A stretch of DNA of 64,000 nt from Halocafeteria seosinensis (Eukaryota; Sar; Bigyra; Bicosoecida). The stretch lies in assembly GCA_001687465.1 (NCBI GenBank), contig LVLI01000251.1:62001-126000 (forward strand). Direction: 5' to 3'. The notes beneath the pieces are model-generated. The model saw nothing but the letters and a program-made list of their open reading frames with translations, was not told where the DNA came from and searched no databases. The first letter of the stretch is position 1, and each line of letters starts with the position of its first letter. The translations under genes were made by a program, and so were the position numbers. Shown one piece after another: positions 54,800-64,000 of this stretch.

Positions 54800-57262
54800 T
54801 CATCGCAGATATATATGCTTTTCCAGTGCGTCAAAAAATTCGCGTTCTACATCAGCACAACTATAGTCTCCCAGTTCCTCGTACGTTTGCTTCAATGTTT
54901 TTCTGAATGAAGCCAGAGTGCTAGGTGCATCCAAAAGCACCTTTTCGCTGAGCATCTGAAGGAATAATCCACGGTATCCATCCTTTTCGCTACAGAGGCT
55001 CCGAAGGAAGCAAATATATGCTGCTTTCAGTACCGGCGCTTCGGTCCCATTGAAAGCGAGATTTCTAAGCAACCTATGAGATTCCGACCAGTCGCCAGTG
55101 GCATGTCCCAGTTGTGTAGCGAATTGAATCAGACACTGTGAAACACCAAGACCGCCTAGTGGCTCGTTTGCTAATGCGGACTTGTCCAGGTTAGACAACA
55201 TGAGACGGGTGGCCTCTAGGTGCCCTACGCGGGAAACCTTTAAGCTGTCGCTTGGGACTTCCCGAGCGGTTACGCTGATGTCGTTAGCTTGCTCATTCAC
55301 TGGTCTCCTCCCTGGGTCATGTAATGAGTTAATAGTCTGAGACATCCATTTTTTCGTGCTTCTTAAGTTGTTTTCGCACAACCAAGGGTATCGCTCTCCC
55401 TCACTGTAGCTCAGAAGCTGCATTGCTGACTGTTCTTCAGGGGCTATACCGAAGCGGCCATCACCAGTGCTAATAGTCTCGTTCGATGCAATAATGATTC
55501 TGCGAACGAGCCGAGATGGCAAGGGTGTACTAGAGCGGATATAGTCACCAAGCACACGAAATACATCATCCAATGTGCCGCTTATGGAAAGTTCCTTCAC
55601 CAAAGTTTGCTCCACACCAGGAAGAAGGTTTCCCCTTTGCTGACGGTATATCCACATTGCTTCCTGTAGCTTTTTTTCCTTCAGAAGATATTGTACGGTT
55701 GTACTTGCCACAAAAATGTGATGCTGGAAACCACCATCTGGAACAGTGCTCCTCGTTGTTAGAGGAGAATCTTCCTCAACAGCCATCATCCCATTCTGGT
55801 CTTTGGATTTGGTCGCGTACCACTTCAGACCTTGGAGTACCGCTGCAGGACTTGAGTTACAATATAATTGCCATGCGAAGGGCACTTTCTGTGGCTTGGC
55901 AAATTGTTCCAGTAAGAGGGTACTTATTGCCTGAGGAAGTTTAACAGATTGATTGCAAAACTCCGCAACTTGGCCCTGTTCCCATAGTTGCAACAGTGAA
56001 CGAGTTGCACCGGCAAATAAGGGAGCCTCGCTATCCTTTGTCCTGAGTGTGGTGCGTATCTGGTCGTGTAAGAGGTTCTTTTGAGAACTTAAGAGACTTG
56101 CTCTTTCCTTCGTCTCTTCGTCTGTAGAGCGCATCAACTTCCCTGCATCTAAAGTACACGATGAAGCAAAAACTTTCATCAAGAAGCCTGAGCCATTCGT
56201 TTTGGGTCCAAAAGAGCAGACTAAACAAGCTGGTAGGTCGTGGATACAATGCTGGAGCAACAGAAAAGCAGTGGCGAACATTCCGTAAGAACTCAAAGCA
56301 CGCAAACACCATGACAAGAGCTTATCATCCCACAAATCAAACACAGATATGCAATGTTCATGTCTGCTCATCGCGGGGTACTGGTTGGTCATGTAGCTAG
56401 CGTAGTTGGTGAGGAGTGCTTCTTGGAACGCAGCAATAATAGTTAGCACTGTTTGCATATAGTCTCGACCAAATTTTTTATCCGCAAGGCCACTAGAAGA
56501 AAAAATGTCAGGTAGCATTGCAGCAATATCAGAAGGGAGGATAACATCTCCCGTCGTTGCCTCCTCGACGCATGTAGGTGAGGGACACACAAGACATCGA
56601 ATCAGAGAGGTAACTGCTTTCTTCCCCTGCGTAGCTTTACGATCCGTTTTTTGGAACCATAGCCTACCCTCTTTGCCGCAAGTAAACGCTTCCACTACCC
56701 TTCCGAGAAGTTGTCGCCGCAACTTGTTCCATTGGTACCGAACGTGTGCAGTAAGACCCCCACCCGGTTGAGTGTCCCGGATAGCTTCTTCTATGGTTCC
56801 CAAAGCTAGAATTAGCCCAGAATGCCGATCATTCGGTTGCCGGACAAATAAGCCCTCTATAATTGCGTCACATAATCGATGCATCTTCTCTAAGTCTTGT
56901 ACTGTCACTTGCTGGGTGCCCCGAAGCTGTCGCAGCGATTCCTGCAATTTCTGGATGCTTTTATCCCTGTCAAACTTCGTCCCCTTCGGTCCCCCGATTG
57001 CTGTCGACATAAATGCAGTGTTCTTTTTCTGCATGTCAATGCGTCCTAATAAGGCTCTACATGTCATAAATTTGGGGTAAAAAGGCTGGGAGAGTCCCAA
57101 CGCCCGCTGAGCGATTCCAGACTGCTGATACGCATATCGCTTCATATTTTTTTTACCAGACAAGAGGAAGAGTGACTGCATCCAGCGGAAATGATGGCCG
57201 ATTCTTACTGATTTCTGGAAACAGGATATCACGGATACGAATCGTAGCATACGATTTATCAA
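54800..57262 (-). CDS. Large helical protein, probably organelle-targeted; function unknown
   Basis: Intronless, 820 residues. The first roughly 90 residues are rich in Arg, Lys, Ser and Gln with almost no acidic residues (RMLRFVSVISCFQKSVRIGH; later PFYPKFMTCRALLGRIDMQK), fitting a mitochondrial or plastid transit peptide. The remainder is alpha-helical with scattered helix pairs (for example TTVQYLLKEKKLQEAMWIYR; SALANEPLGGLGVSQCLIQF) that could be a degenerate PPR/TPR-type solenoid, but no repeat meets the 35-residue PPR consensus clearly. No catalytic motif. Inference: organellar RNA metabolism or assembly factor; low certainty. Its stop lies 260 bases from the convergent kinase-like gene. 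Confidence 0.55.
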   Translation of the reverse strand: MINRMLRFVSVISCFQKSVRIGHHFRWMQSLFLLSGKKNMKRYAYQQSGIAQRALGLSQPFYPKFMTCRALLGRIDMQKKNTAFMSTAIGGPKGTKFDRDKSIQKLQESLRQLRGTQQVTVQDLEKMHRLCDAIIEGLFVRQPNDRHSGLILALGTIEEAIRDTQPGGGLTAHVRYQWNKLRRQLLGRVVEAFTCGKEGRLWFQKTDRKATQGKKAVTSLIRCLVCPSPTCVEEATTGDVILPSDIAAMLPDIFSSSGLADKKFGRDYMQTVLTIIAAFQEALLTNYASYMTNQYPAMSRHEHCISVFDLWDDKLLSWCLRALSSYGMFATAFLLLQHCIHDLPACLVCSFGPKTNGSGFLMKVFASSCTLDAGKLMRSTDEETKERASLLSSQKNLLHDQIRTTLRTKDSEAPLFAGATRSLLQLWEQGQVAEFCNQSVKLPQAISTLLLEQFAKPQKVPFAWQLYCNSSPAAVLQGLKWYATKSKDQNGMMAVEEDSPLTTRSTVPDGGFQHHIFVASTTVQYLLKEKKLQEAMWIYRQQRGNLLPGVEQTLVKELSISGTLDDVFRVLGDYIRSSTPLPSRLVRRIIIASNETISTGDGRFGIAPEEQSAMQLLSYSEGERYPWLCENNLRSTKKWMSQTINSLHDPGRRPVNEQANDISVTAREVPSDSLKVSRVGHLEATRLMLSNLDKSALANEPLGGLGVSQCLIQFATQLGHATGDWSESHRLLRNLAFNGTEAPVLKAAYICFLRSLCSEKDGYRGLFLQMLSEKVLLDAPSTLASFRKTLKQTYEELGDYSCADVEREFFDALEKHIYLR

Positions 57263-57835
57263 AGCAAAGTAGCAACAGTACCGAACTTCGAGAGTTTGTG
57301 AAGTTCTTCCGCTCCGTACAGCAATCCGACGGACCGACGGCGCTTTAAAAGTTTATGCACCGGAATCTTCCCCCAAACTAATATCAACGTTATTTATACC
57401 GATCTGATAACCCACACAGTGCAGACTTCCAGGCTTCCACTGAGTGGTGACAGAAGTGAAGCAAAGTCAGTCAGTGGTCAGCGAAATAACTCGAAGTCGG
57501 TTTTGCCTCACCGCCTACTGTAATCCTTCGCTGAATAGCACAGACATTTTTTCCACCTCTTAAGTAAGGCTCTTTCTCGATGACCCTTCCATTGTGCTAT
57601 GGTTGTTGCTACAGTCCATGGTAAGCGGCAACTTCAACTTGGGACGTAAGAAAGCAAAGTTCTACCATACTGTGGTCCATACACTGTACATACAGGGACT
57701 GTTTTTGTTGCTAGATTTGAGGTTGTCTAACGAATGTGTTTGTTAAAGTACTAGTACGGGAGCTTTGGGATCGAACTTCAGCAAACAGCAGTAATGACAT
57801 GGAATCCCCGAAGATGATACCTCCGCGATGGAAGA
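57263..57835. other. Intergenic region
   Basis: About 573 bases upstream of both the organelle-type gene and the acyltransferase pseudogene. Nothing recognised. Confidence 0.4.
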
Positions 57836-59420
57836 AACGAAGTCATCGCTCAAGCACTGTTCATTGGATGGTTCTGCTCTGAACGATGATGGCAAGCGTA
57901 GCAGGCCCCGAAATGGGAATTCCGGAAGGACATTGAACGTCTGAGAGCAATTGTGGTCGTAATGGTGGTTCTGGTTTTCTGGAGGCTTTATAGGGGTTGA
58001 TATATGCTTTGTCCTCAGTGGATATTTTAGTGACTGCCCTTCTTATGAAGGAGGTGGATACATATGGGACAATCAGTATTCTCGAATTCTTTGCTGGGCG
58101 AATTAAGCGATTACTCCCGGGTTCAGCGCTCGTTTTGCTGACGGAAATTTTCTGGCAAGTTGGTACCATATTCCGTCAATATCCAATCCTGCGCTTTTAG
58201 AGGATGGAATGAGTGTCGCGACATACCAAACGAACTTTCGCTTTGCAGAAATACTAGGAGACTACTTCCACATTGATGATGCTTTGCCTCCCCTGCTTCA
58301 CCACTGGTCACTGGCGATGGAAGCGCAGTAATATGCTCTGTGCCCTCTACTACTAAAGCTGGTCCTTTTCATTCCAAACTTCAGACTTGCTACACAATTC
58401 TCTTGGTTCTTATTTCTGCTGCTTTAGTAACAATATGCCAGTACTGGATTCGTAATGAGAACATATTCTCATTCTATTAATGGCCGGCTCTGGCTTGGGA
58501 ATTAGCTGCCGGAGCGCTACTGGGTGTTGGCCCTTGCAAAAACGTCAGCAACTACCAAACTGTGTTAAGGAGACCTATCCATGGATAGGGCTGATTAGTA
58601 TAGCCTTATGCTGCTTTACGTACTCTACAGAAACATCGTTCCCTGGATTGGGGGCATTGTCGCCGGTACCAGGAAGTGTGGCGATAGTTTCCGCCACAGT
58701 TTCTTCTGGTTTAGCCAAAACTAGTTTCGGACCTTCCAGTGGATCGTTCATCATTCTTATTCGATATATCTTTGGTACTGGTTTTTATTGAGCTTTGCTC
58801 CAATGCCACTTCCGAACCTTTCTGAATTAGAAGGCAGAATTGTAGCAATCCTGTTGACGTTTGGAATGTCTTCATTAACGTTGTGGAAATACCAGTGCGT
58901 CGCAGTCGAATTTTTGGGAAGAGCACACGGATAACCATATTCGCTGGTCTCGTGGTAACGCTGATCAGCGTACGAGCAGTATCCATAATGTTTCAGATGC
59001 AGGAAACTATCGCAACCGGCAAGAAGTTAATCGTTCTTTCAGCATCCGGGGCTACTCAAGTTTAGCGGAATGGAACAAAATTACCCAGAAAGCTGAGATG
59101 CAGAAACACTTGCGCCTAACAATACGATGCCATCACTGAAGGGAGCCCTGTGATACTCCCGGACACTACACAGGTAGAATAGCCTAGTTGTTGGCGGAAC
59201 GCAGTCAAAGGAAGACGTACTTGGCTTGGCGCGGAGAAATCTAGTTCGAGTCTCGTTGTTCTTTTTGATGACTCGCATACAATACAATGGTATGCTGCTT
59301 TAGACGGCATCGCAAAACGGCATAACCACAGCCGAACGGTACTTTATAAAGCATCCTTCGCGAAGTATATTTCTTCGGCATTGGATGGTTTTCTTAGCAA
59401 GATAGGAGTATAGAATTCCT
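57836..59420 (+). pseudogene. Pseudogene of OafA/YrhL-type acyltransferase with SGNH domain
   Basis: The plus strand shows, in broken frames, the landmarks of acyltransferase family 3: FRKDIERLRAIVVVMVV near 57930, GGFIGVDICFVLSGYI near 57990, then TISILEFFAGRIKRLLPGSA near 58070-58125, LLHHWSLAMEAQ near 58290, WPALAWELAAGALLG near 58485 and VEIPVRRSRIFGKSTR near 58880-58930. An SGNH-like block, VVLFDDSHTIQWYAALDGIA, lies near 59255-59320. Stops (for example at 58199 and 58478) and several frameshifts separate them. Intact homologues are about 600-700 residue membrane enzymes that O-acetylate surface polysaccharides. The gene lacks introns, fitting a bacterial-type or retro-copied origin. Confidence 0.7.
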
Positions 59421-60335
59421 CCTCCACTCCTCGACTGGAAAGGGTGCCCCGTGGTTTGTCTTCAGCCTTGTCACGGTGATTCCACCCGGTGTGTTCAGCG
59501 TTGCCGTCCATCCTCGGAGTCGGTTTACGTCTGTACGCCGTGAGATTGCGTTGCCCTTCATCCAGGAAGCTGCTATTGATTTCTTCGCCGGTCTCTTTTT
59601 CTCCTAATGGATTATACTCCCTGGAGGTGTGCCAACCCCATTTTGACACGTCCCTGCTCAAAGCTGTTGACTAGACAGAGAGAAACACAAGTCATCTCTC
59701 TACAGATTCCACTAGCTTCAGACCTTGTATCTCGTTTTGGTGAGGCAAACGAAGCGTACGAACATGTTCAATGGAAGAAGGAATTCCATCCTATTTTGTC
59801 AACATACCACTACTTACGGTCCGTCAGTAGTTACGGAGGGGTGTCCATCATGTCCGCGCACGGGTCTACTGGATTTAGTAGTAATGAATCACTGTTCGTA
59901 AATGTGTATTATTTTGGCTCCTGCCGGACTTGTAAGCATTCACGAAATCTGTGGGACAATGACTGTTGCAATTTTGAAGTAGCACGTGTAGTGTGTACTA
60001 TTGTGGCCTACCGGCGAAGAAGAGCTAGTTGTGGTATCTTCACGCCGCGAAAGATCTCCCTAGGGCACCCCTACATGGCTCACGAAGCACAATCAGACTC
60101 TTAACCATGATCTACGCTAGTTCATGGGGAACACATTGCAGGGGAACCGGACAGTTTCGAAGCAGGAATTCCCCACGCGTAAGCATTGGAATATTTTTGG
60201 GGGTCATCTACTCCAGTTTTGCTATAAGATAGGCATGGAGTCTATCACGGGCGACGGATGAGAGCCATTGAGGTTTTTATTCGACAGTGCCTGAATATAA
60301 TCCAGTCACTGGTTACTACTTACTTATGTGCGTCT
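59421..60335. other. Pseudogene remnant or intergenic region
   Basis: Downstream of the SGNH block. Long open frames remain on both strands (for example plus 59607-60104 with VQWKKEFHPILSTYHYLRSV), perhaps the decayed end of the acyltransferase gene or another relic. No family recognised. Confidence 0.3.
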
Positions 60336-61916
60336 TTAGTTAGTTATCGTGGGACATGCTAAATTCTGCTCTCGGATATAGTTCTCCATTCTTACCGGAA
60401 CGCATTTCGTTAAGGTTCTAAAGCACAATGATCCCGATTTTTTCCTACTAGCATGACCAAACATCAAGCGAGTCTTTTCGATGGGTATGTGCGCTTCATG
60501 GAGCCGCTGATTCCAGGCGCTTTCGGAATTTTTAATTGTACCATCATTGACATATTTTGGATCTAGCAGGATGTGGTAAAAGATCAAAGCTGCTGCATCC
60601 GTTCGAAATATTACGTATTTATCATTTATACCACCTTGTATGTTACAATCCAGCGTTACAACTGATCCCGTGAAGTGTAAGTAGGCTGGGTGTTCTTCGA
60701 AAAATACGTTATCCGTCCTTGTTCTGACATACATGGAATAGTTTCCGCGTTTTTTCACTGTATCGAAACCACGCATTAAGTTGTGATACATCATAAGGTT
60801 TCTGGTGCGTTTCTGTCGCGGATTTTGGTTACCGTGGTGGGTGGGCAACCTTTCTAGGTGGAACTGGTACTTCTCTTGAAGTTCATGTACAGTGGGAGCA
60901 TCTTCCACTCCATAATAAGCTAGTCTAGCGCCTGCCAACTCTACCCTTCTCTTCAAGTAGGATCTCCTGCTTATATTGTCGACATCGAATTGAGAACCTG
61001 GCTTCAGTCCCATCTGCTTATCCCACCCCTTCAGTACGTGCTTCTGGTTTTGTTTCTGTAGCACTGCAAATACGTCCACAAGGATCCCAGCTCTCGTCTG
61101 AGGACGGAGAACGTTGATAGCCAAGGAGTCAATCGTCTCTTTGATTAACCGATGTACTAGCCCACTTATGATAACTGCCATAGTGACAGGTTGTACGGTT
61201 GTCTGATTTCCATTTGCTATACCAGCACGTCTCAGCGTGATGTTGTTTTGTTTTCCCACCACCCCTCGGACGAGCTCAACCCCACTACCAGAATTAGCTT
61301 CGTCCATATTTTTCACATTATTTAACTTTTGTTCGGTTGGTATGCGGCTCGTGCTTCTGTTGTTTGGGTCACTGGGGCCGCCTCGAAGGAGTTGTGACAC
61401 ACTTTCCGCGTTGTGTTGACTTCTTCTCAACAATCGTGATACGAGACGATCGTCGTCGTCGTCTTTTGATTGATCAGCAGTGTCAAAACGGATGTCTTCA
61501 GCATTCTTTTCGACTGGGTTAGCGGCTTCATGTCGGGCATTGCTATGCTGATGTGTAGTTGCGGTGGCTTGAATTGCCTGACGGTTGTTGTCGTGTCCAT
61601 TCGAGAGTCGTAAGTCGAGCCTTTCTGCTTCAACACTCTTCTGTTGAGCGTGGCCGACAGCTCCTTCTTGCGATGGGGCCCCAAGGTTTGTATTCTCTGT
61701 TTGTACCTGCTTCCCATGCGCAAGCAAATTCGACCGTAAGTTGTTGCTCAGACTTTGAGATGCGTTCCCGCCTAGGTGGAGGTATGCTCCATTTGGCAAA
61801 ATTAACGGCTTTACAGTAGGATATACTGGTTTGGTTTCGACCCAATGAAAAAATACCACGATATCAATTACTACCAAGGCCGATATAATCAGTGCTTTGA
61901 AGGTGGGTGTACACAT
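60336..61916 (-). CDS. Type II membrane protein with glycosyltransferase-like luminal domain
   Basis: Intronless, 526 residues. The N-terminal ~150 residues duplicate those of the kinase-like gene at 52309: MCTPTFKALII, DIV(V/I)FFHWV, LPNGAYL, SNLLAHGK and QTENTN are shared, then a polar stem. After about residue 215 the domain is unrelated: PVTMAVIISGLVHRLIKETI, NVLRPQTRAGILVDVFAVLQ, YYGVEDAPTVHELQEKYQFH, NLMMYHNLMRGFDTVKKRGN and YVRTRTDNVFFEEHP, then VIFRTDAAALIFYHILLD. The opening VDVFAVL strand and the (R)xRxDN motif resemble uncharacterised GT-A-type glycosyltransferases of algae and plants (RxDN in place of DxD). The predicted site is the Golgi; donor and acceptor are unknown. Confidence 0.6.
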   Translation of the reverse strand: MCTPTFKALIISALVVIDIVVFFHWVETKPVYPTVKPLILPNGAYLHLGGNASQSLSNNLRSNLLAHGKQVQTENTNLGAPSQEGAVGHAQQKSVEAERLDLRLSNGHDNNRQAIQATATTHQHSNARHEAANPVEKNAEDIRFDTADQSKDDDDDRLVSRLLRRSQHNAESVSQLLRGGPSDPNNRSTSRIPTEQKLNNVKNMDEANSGSGVELVRGVVGKQNNITLRRAGIANGNQTTVQPVTMAVIISGLVHRLIKETIDSLAINVLRPQTRAGILVDVFAVLQKQNQKHVLKGWDKQMGLKPGSQFDVDNISRRSYLKRRVELAGARLAYYGVEDAPTVHELQEKYQFHLERLPTHHGNQNPRQKRTRNLMMYHNLMRGFDTVKKRGNYSMYVRTRTDNVFFEEHPAYLHFTGSVVTLDCNIQGGINDKYVIFRTDAAALIFYHILLDPKYVNDGTIKNSESAWNQRLHEAHIPIEKTRLMFGHASRKKSGSLCFRTLTKCVPVRMENYIREQNLACPTITN

Positions 61917-63108
61917 ACTGAAGAGGTTCCTCCAACAGTCTAGCCCAGATACCGTCCATTAGAAGGAGAAACCATTACATTATGCGTACAATGCGAAGGC
62001 ATGAATAAAATGTAATGAATGATAGGTATAATCAAAACGGAAGGAAACTTCGTTATTCAGTCGTTGAGGCCATAAGTGCTTTGTGAAGTTTAAGGTGTGG
62101 CCGGTGGGGCACAGAAATAGCCCATTTAAGGTAGCTGTATGTTTGGAGCTGGAAGAATTCACTCAATGGATAGGATCGTCTTCATTCAGTCGGTATACGG
62201 TGCCTATTAGTTGGAGGTGACTCCTCTAAACGTCGGCAGTTACCGAGTTTCCGAATACAGCAGGATATTCCGTTTCCTTACTGCCCAACCTCCGAACCTG
62301 GCTGGACAAGTTTATTTAGCAGGTTTTGGCTGTGATACCCCTTGTAGCATCATAAATAACAGGAAAATTGCACAGTTAGGGGCATAACACCCACTCTTTA
62401 CAGCAGACTGCAGTGCAGCAGCGGGTTGCAACGACAAATATGGGACAGCTCACGTAGTACTACATACCGGTAGTGCTTGCATTGTCATACCTATGTTCCC
62501 TTCAGATTGCAGGTTTAAAAGGCAGTGAACCAAATGCAAAAGAATAGTGTTAGCAGTGCATGTTGGACAGAGTAAATAAACTGTATCAGCTACGTATGTT
62601 TGTGACGTTAGTCAATGGAAGGGGAACCTACAGACTAAGGCTACAGTACAAGTTGTACCGGTACACTATCAGGTGGTTACTCCATGAAGTAGCAATGGAA
62701 GTCGCCTCTCCCCCATTAATGCTTCCCAAGAGGCAAACACATGTTTATGTCAGCAGTTGAGCTCATACACAAGTAAGTTTTCTGTGGGTCAAACATGAAA
62801 CGTGGAATTTCCACATGTAATGGTCCATTCCCGATACTACCCGCATTGAGCAGGAGAGCACGATTTGCACACCACAATGTATTATACTCATCGCGGAAGC
62901 AGCTAAAACGAAAATTGATTTCACAATTGGACAATGCTGTATGGTATTCCATTTACTGTTCCACGCCCCCCCTGTTGACGTTCCATTCAGTCCAGGTATG
63001 CGCTCACAATCTTACGCGGTGGACGCTAACTGTGCTGCTGAGCTACTGGAAAAGCTTCACAGCTTGCTGATCCAGTGAGAATCTGTGAGATGGGCATTGG
63101 TCTGCCGT
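61917..63108. other. Intergenic region with duplicated promoter flank
   Basis: About 1.2 kb. The first ~140 bases (61917-62060) are the duplicated 5' flank shared with 52180-52308. The remainder has only short frames; nothing recognised. Confidence 0.45.
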
Positions 63109-63999
63109 TTATGTAATTTTATAACCGTCACAGCCAGGAAACCTTCCTTGTGGTTTCCTGTTCTGTCCAATGAATGGAGTGAGATCACTCCATAACCTAG
63201 TGGAATTACATCGGTAAGCCCATAGGTTAAGAAACAGCAGTGGTCTGTCGCGAGCCAGACATGCTGAAAGCATGTTTTGAATCCCCAGCAAAAATGACGA
63301 TGCTATCGGTCCTACCTTGTGTAATTTAAATGCATTGGAGCCTTTGACCCTATTGTTCTTCTTTCCATATATCCCATTATTCATATGATCACTAATGTCG
63401 GCATAAGGGACAAGTGCCGTCAACAATGGGACCGCCCCCAATGGATGGGATGCAATTCTCCTTCGGGACCATTCACGAAGTTCTCGTGTATTCAATAGTA
63501 TTTTGGCTTTGGGGAAGGCCTTGAGTAGTGCAGGCAAGAACGCACCAACGGGCTGATCACTAATTGCATCAAACTCTTCAAATAGTCTAAAGTCAACGTT
63601 TTTCGCCGTAGCCAAAGTGTTTGTTGACATCTGCCCAACCACTTTTAACCATTTTGCCTCCACATGTTGACTACACCTATGAGGACAAAACGTCCTCAGA
63701 TTGTGTCCCACGACTAAATCGAAGTGAGTTAGAGCCTTCGCCAGAGCTTTAGTTCCAGTTGTGCCTTCGCCAGCAATTATTATGAGAGGGTGATTGGAAG
63801 AATAGCCGACATCAATCTCCGTAGCAATGTGTCTTAAGTCTCGGCATGCTACCTCCAGAAGAGTTTGATTCGCTTCCGCCATTCTGGACATCAGAGGTTT
63901 CTCAGAGGATCTAGTATCGAGGTTATGAAAACTAGATAACGGTTGGGTAGCTCTCTGCATCTCCAGACTCCGGCTCGATCCTACAAGTCCTGTAATCAC
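63109..63999 (-). CDS. Sulfotransfer_4-like P-loop sulfotransferase (5' end off window or at GTG)
   Basis: An open frame of 296 residues that reaches the right edge; the only in-frame start at the edge is GTG, so the gene probably begins outside the window or in an upstream exon. The P-loop-like PAPS motif is IIIAGEGTTGTKALAKALTH, followed by a Cys/His pair (TFCPHRCSQHVEAKW). The segment FDAISDQPVGAFLPALLKAF with PKAKILLNTRELREWSRRRI matches the Sulfotransfer_4 pattern (YDAxxDxP...yPdAKvILTxRdxexW). An internal candidate start, MQRATQPL, precedes it. It is not closely related to the HS6ST-like pair at 4.5-9.5 kb. Acceptor unknown. Confidence 0.6.
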   Translation of the reverse strand: MITGLVGSSRSLEMQRATQPLSSFHNLDTRSSEKPLMSRMAEANQTLLEVACRDLRHIATEIDVGYSSNHPLIIIAGEGTTGTKALAKALTHFDLVVGHNLRTFCPHRCSQHVEAKWLKVVGQMSTNTLATAKNVDFRLFEEFDAISDQPVGAFLPALLKAFPKAKILLNTRELREWSRRRIASHPLGAVPLLTALVPYADISDHMNNGIYGKKNNRVKGSNAFKLHKVGPIASSFLLGIQNMLSACLARDRPLLFLNLWAYRCNSTRLWSDLTPFIGQNRKPQGRFPGCDGYKIT

Positions 64000-64000
64000 T

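Noticed and set aside
1-64000. CRISPR arrays, bacterial operons, Shine-Dalgarno sites, rRNA genes
   Set aside because: None was seen. Gene structure is eukaryotic with spliceosomal introns, and repeats are limited to microsatellites and local duplications.

Overview
The window is nuclear DNA from a gene-dense, intron-bearing eukaryote. Most genes are split by short GT-AG introns, typically about 55-90 bases, with donors such as GTAAGT and GTACGT and acceptors ending CAG or TAG. There is no operon structure. Core eukaryotic genes are present: UTP15, the RNA polymerase I subunit A49, a TM9SF protein, OST5/TMEM258, a DHHC-type acyltransferase and an E2 enzyme. The rest is unusual: carbohydrate sulfotransferases, GCC2/GCC3-type Cys repeats, a lipocalin, a P2X-type channel and secreted tubulin-tyrosine-ligase-like proteins. 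This suggests a protist or alga, but I cannot name the lineage. Exon coordinates below come from reading splice sites by eye with reading-phase bookkeeping; no transcript data were available.

Layout. 0-2 kb: a decayed Cys-rich repeat gene. 2.1-3.7 kb: a membrane PAS protein (-). 4.5-9.5 kb: two convergent paralogous HS6ST-like sulfotransferases. 9.8-13.8 kb: UTP15 (+) convergent with a WDR53-like WD40 protein (-). 14.4-15.8 kb: a coiled-coil protein (+). 16.2-25.4 kb: four minus-strand genes (tail-anchored E2, FAD-linked oxidase, lipocalin, LRR/coiled-coil/EF-hand protein). 26.2-28.2 kb: TM9SF (+). 28.4-30.9 kb: A49 (-) and an RDD protein (+) from a shared upstream region. 31-33.6 kb: a sparse region with a decayed rhamnose-synthase fragment and a GC-rich hairpin element. 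33.7-34.7 kb: a MGCC lipoprotein, possibly LAMTOR1-like. 35.5-37.0 kb: a DHYC acyltransferase (-).

38.0-44.1 kb holds the most striking gene, an 11-exon P2X-like ligand-gated channel whose cytoplasmic tail is about 1,500 residues. OST5/TMEM258 follows convergently. 45-51.5 kb is a cluster of three intronless, signal-peptide-bearing TTL-like ATP-grasp paralogues, with a dead non-LTR retrotransposon fragment between the first two. 52.3-54.5 kb and 60.3-61.9 kb carry two type II membrane proteins that share the same N-terminal anchor, stem and 5' flank but have different luminal domains: one FAM20/FJX-kinase-like, one glycosyltransferase-like. Between them lie an 820-residue probable organellar protein (-) and a pseudogene of an OafA-type acyltransferase with an SGNH domain (+). 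A Sulfotransfer_4-like gene (-) runs into the right edge.

Several genes look like parts of a secretory and cell-surface system: sulfotransferases, stem-anchored Golgi enzymes, OST5, RDD, TM9SF, lipocalin, FAD oxidase and secreted TTL-like ligases. This grouping is inference from predicted localisation; nothing in the DNA ties them into one pathway.
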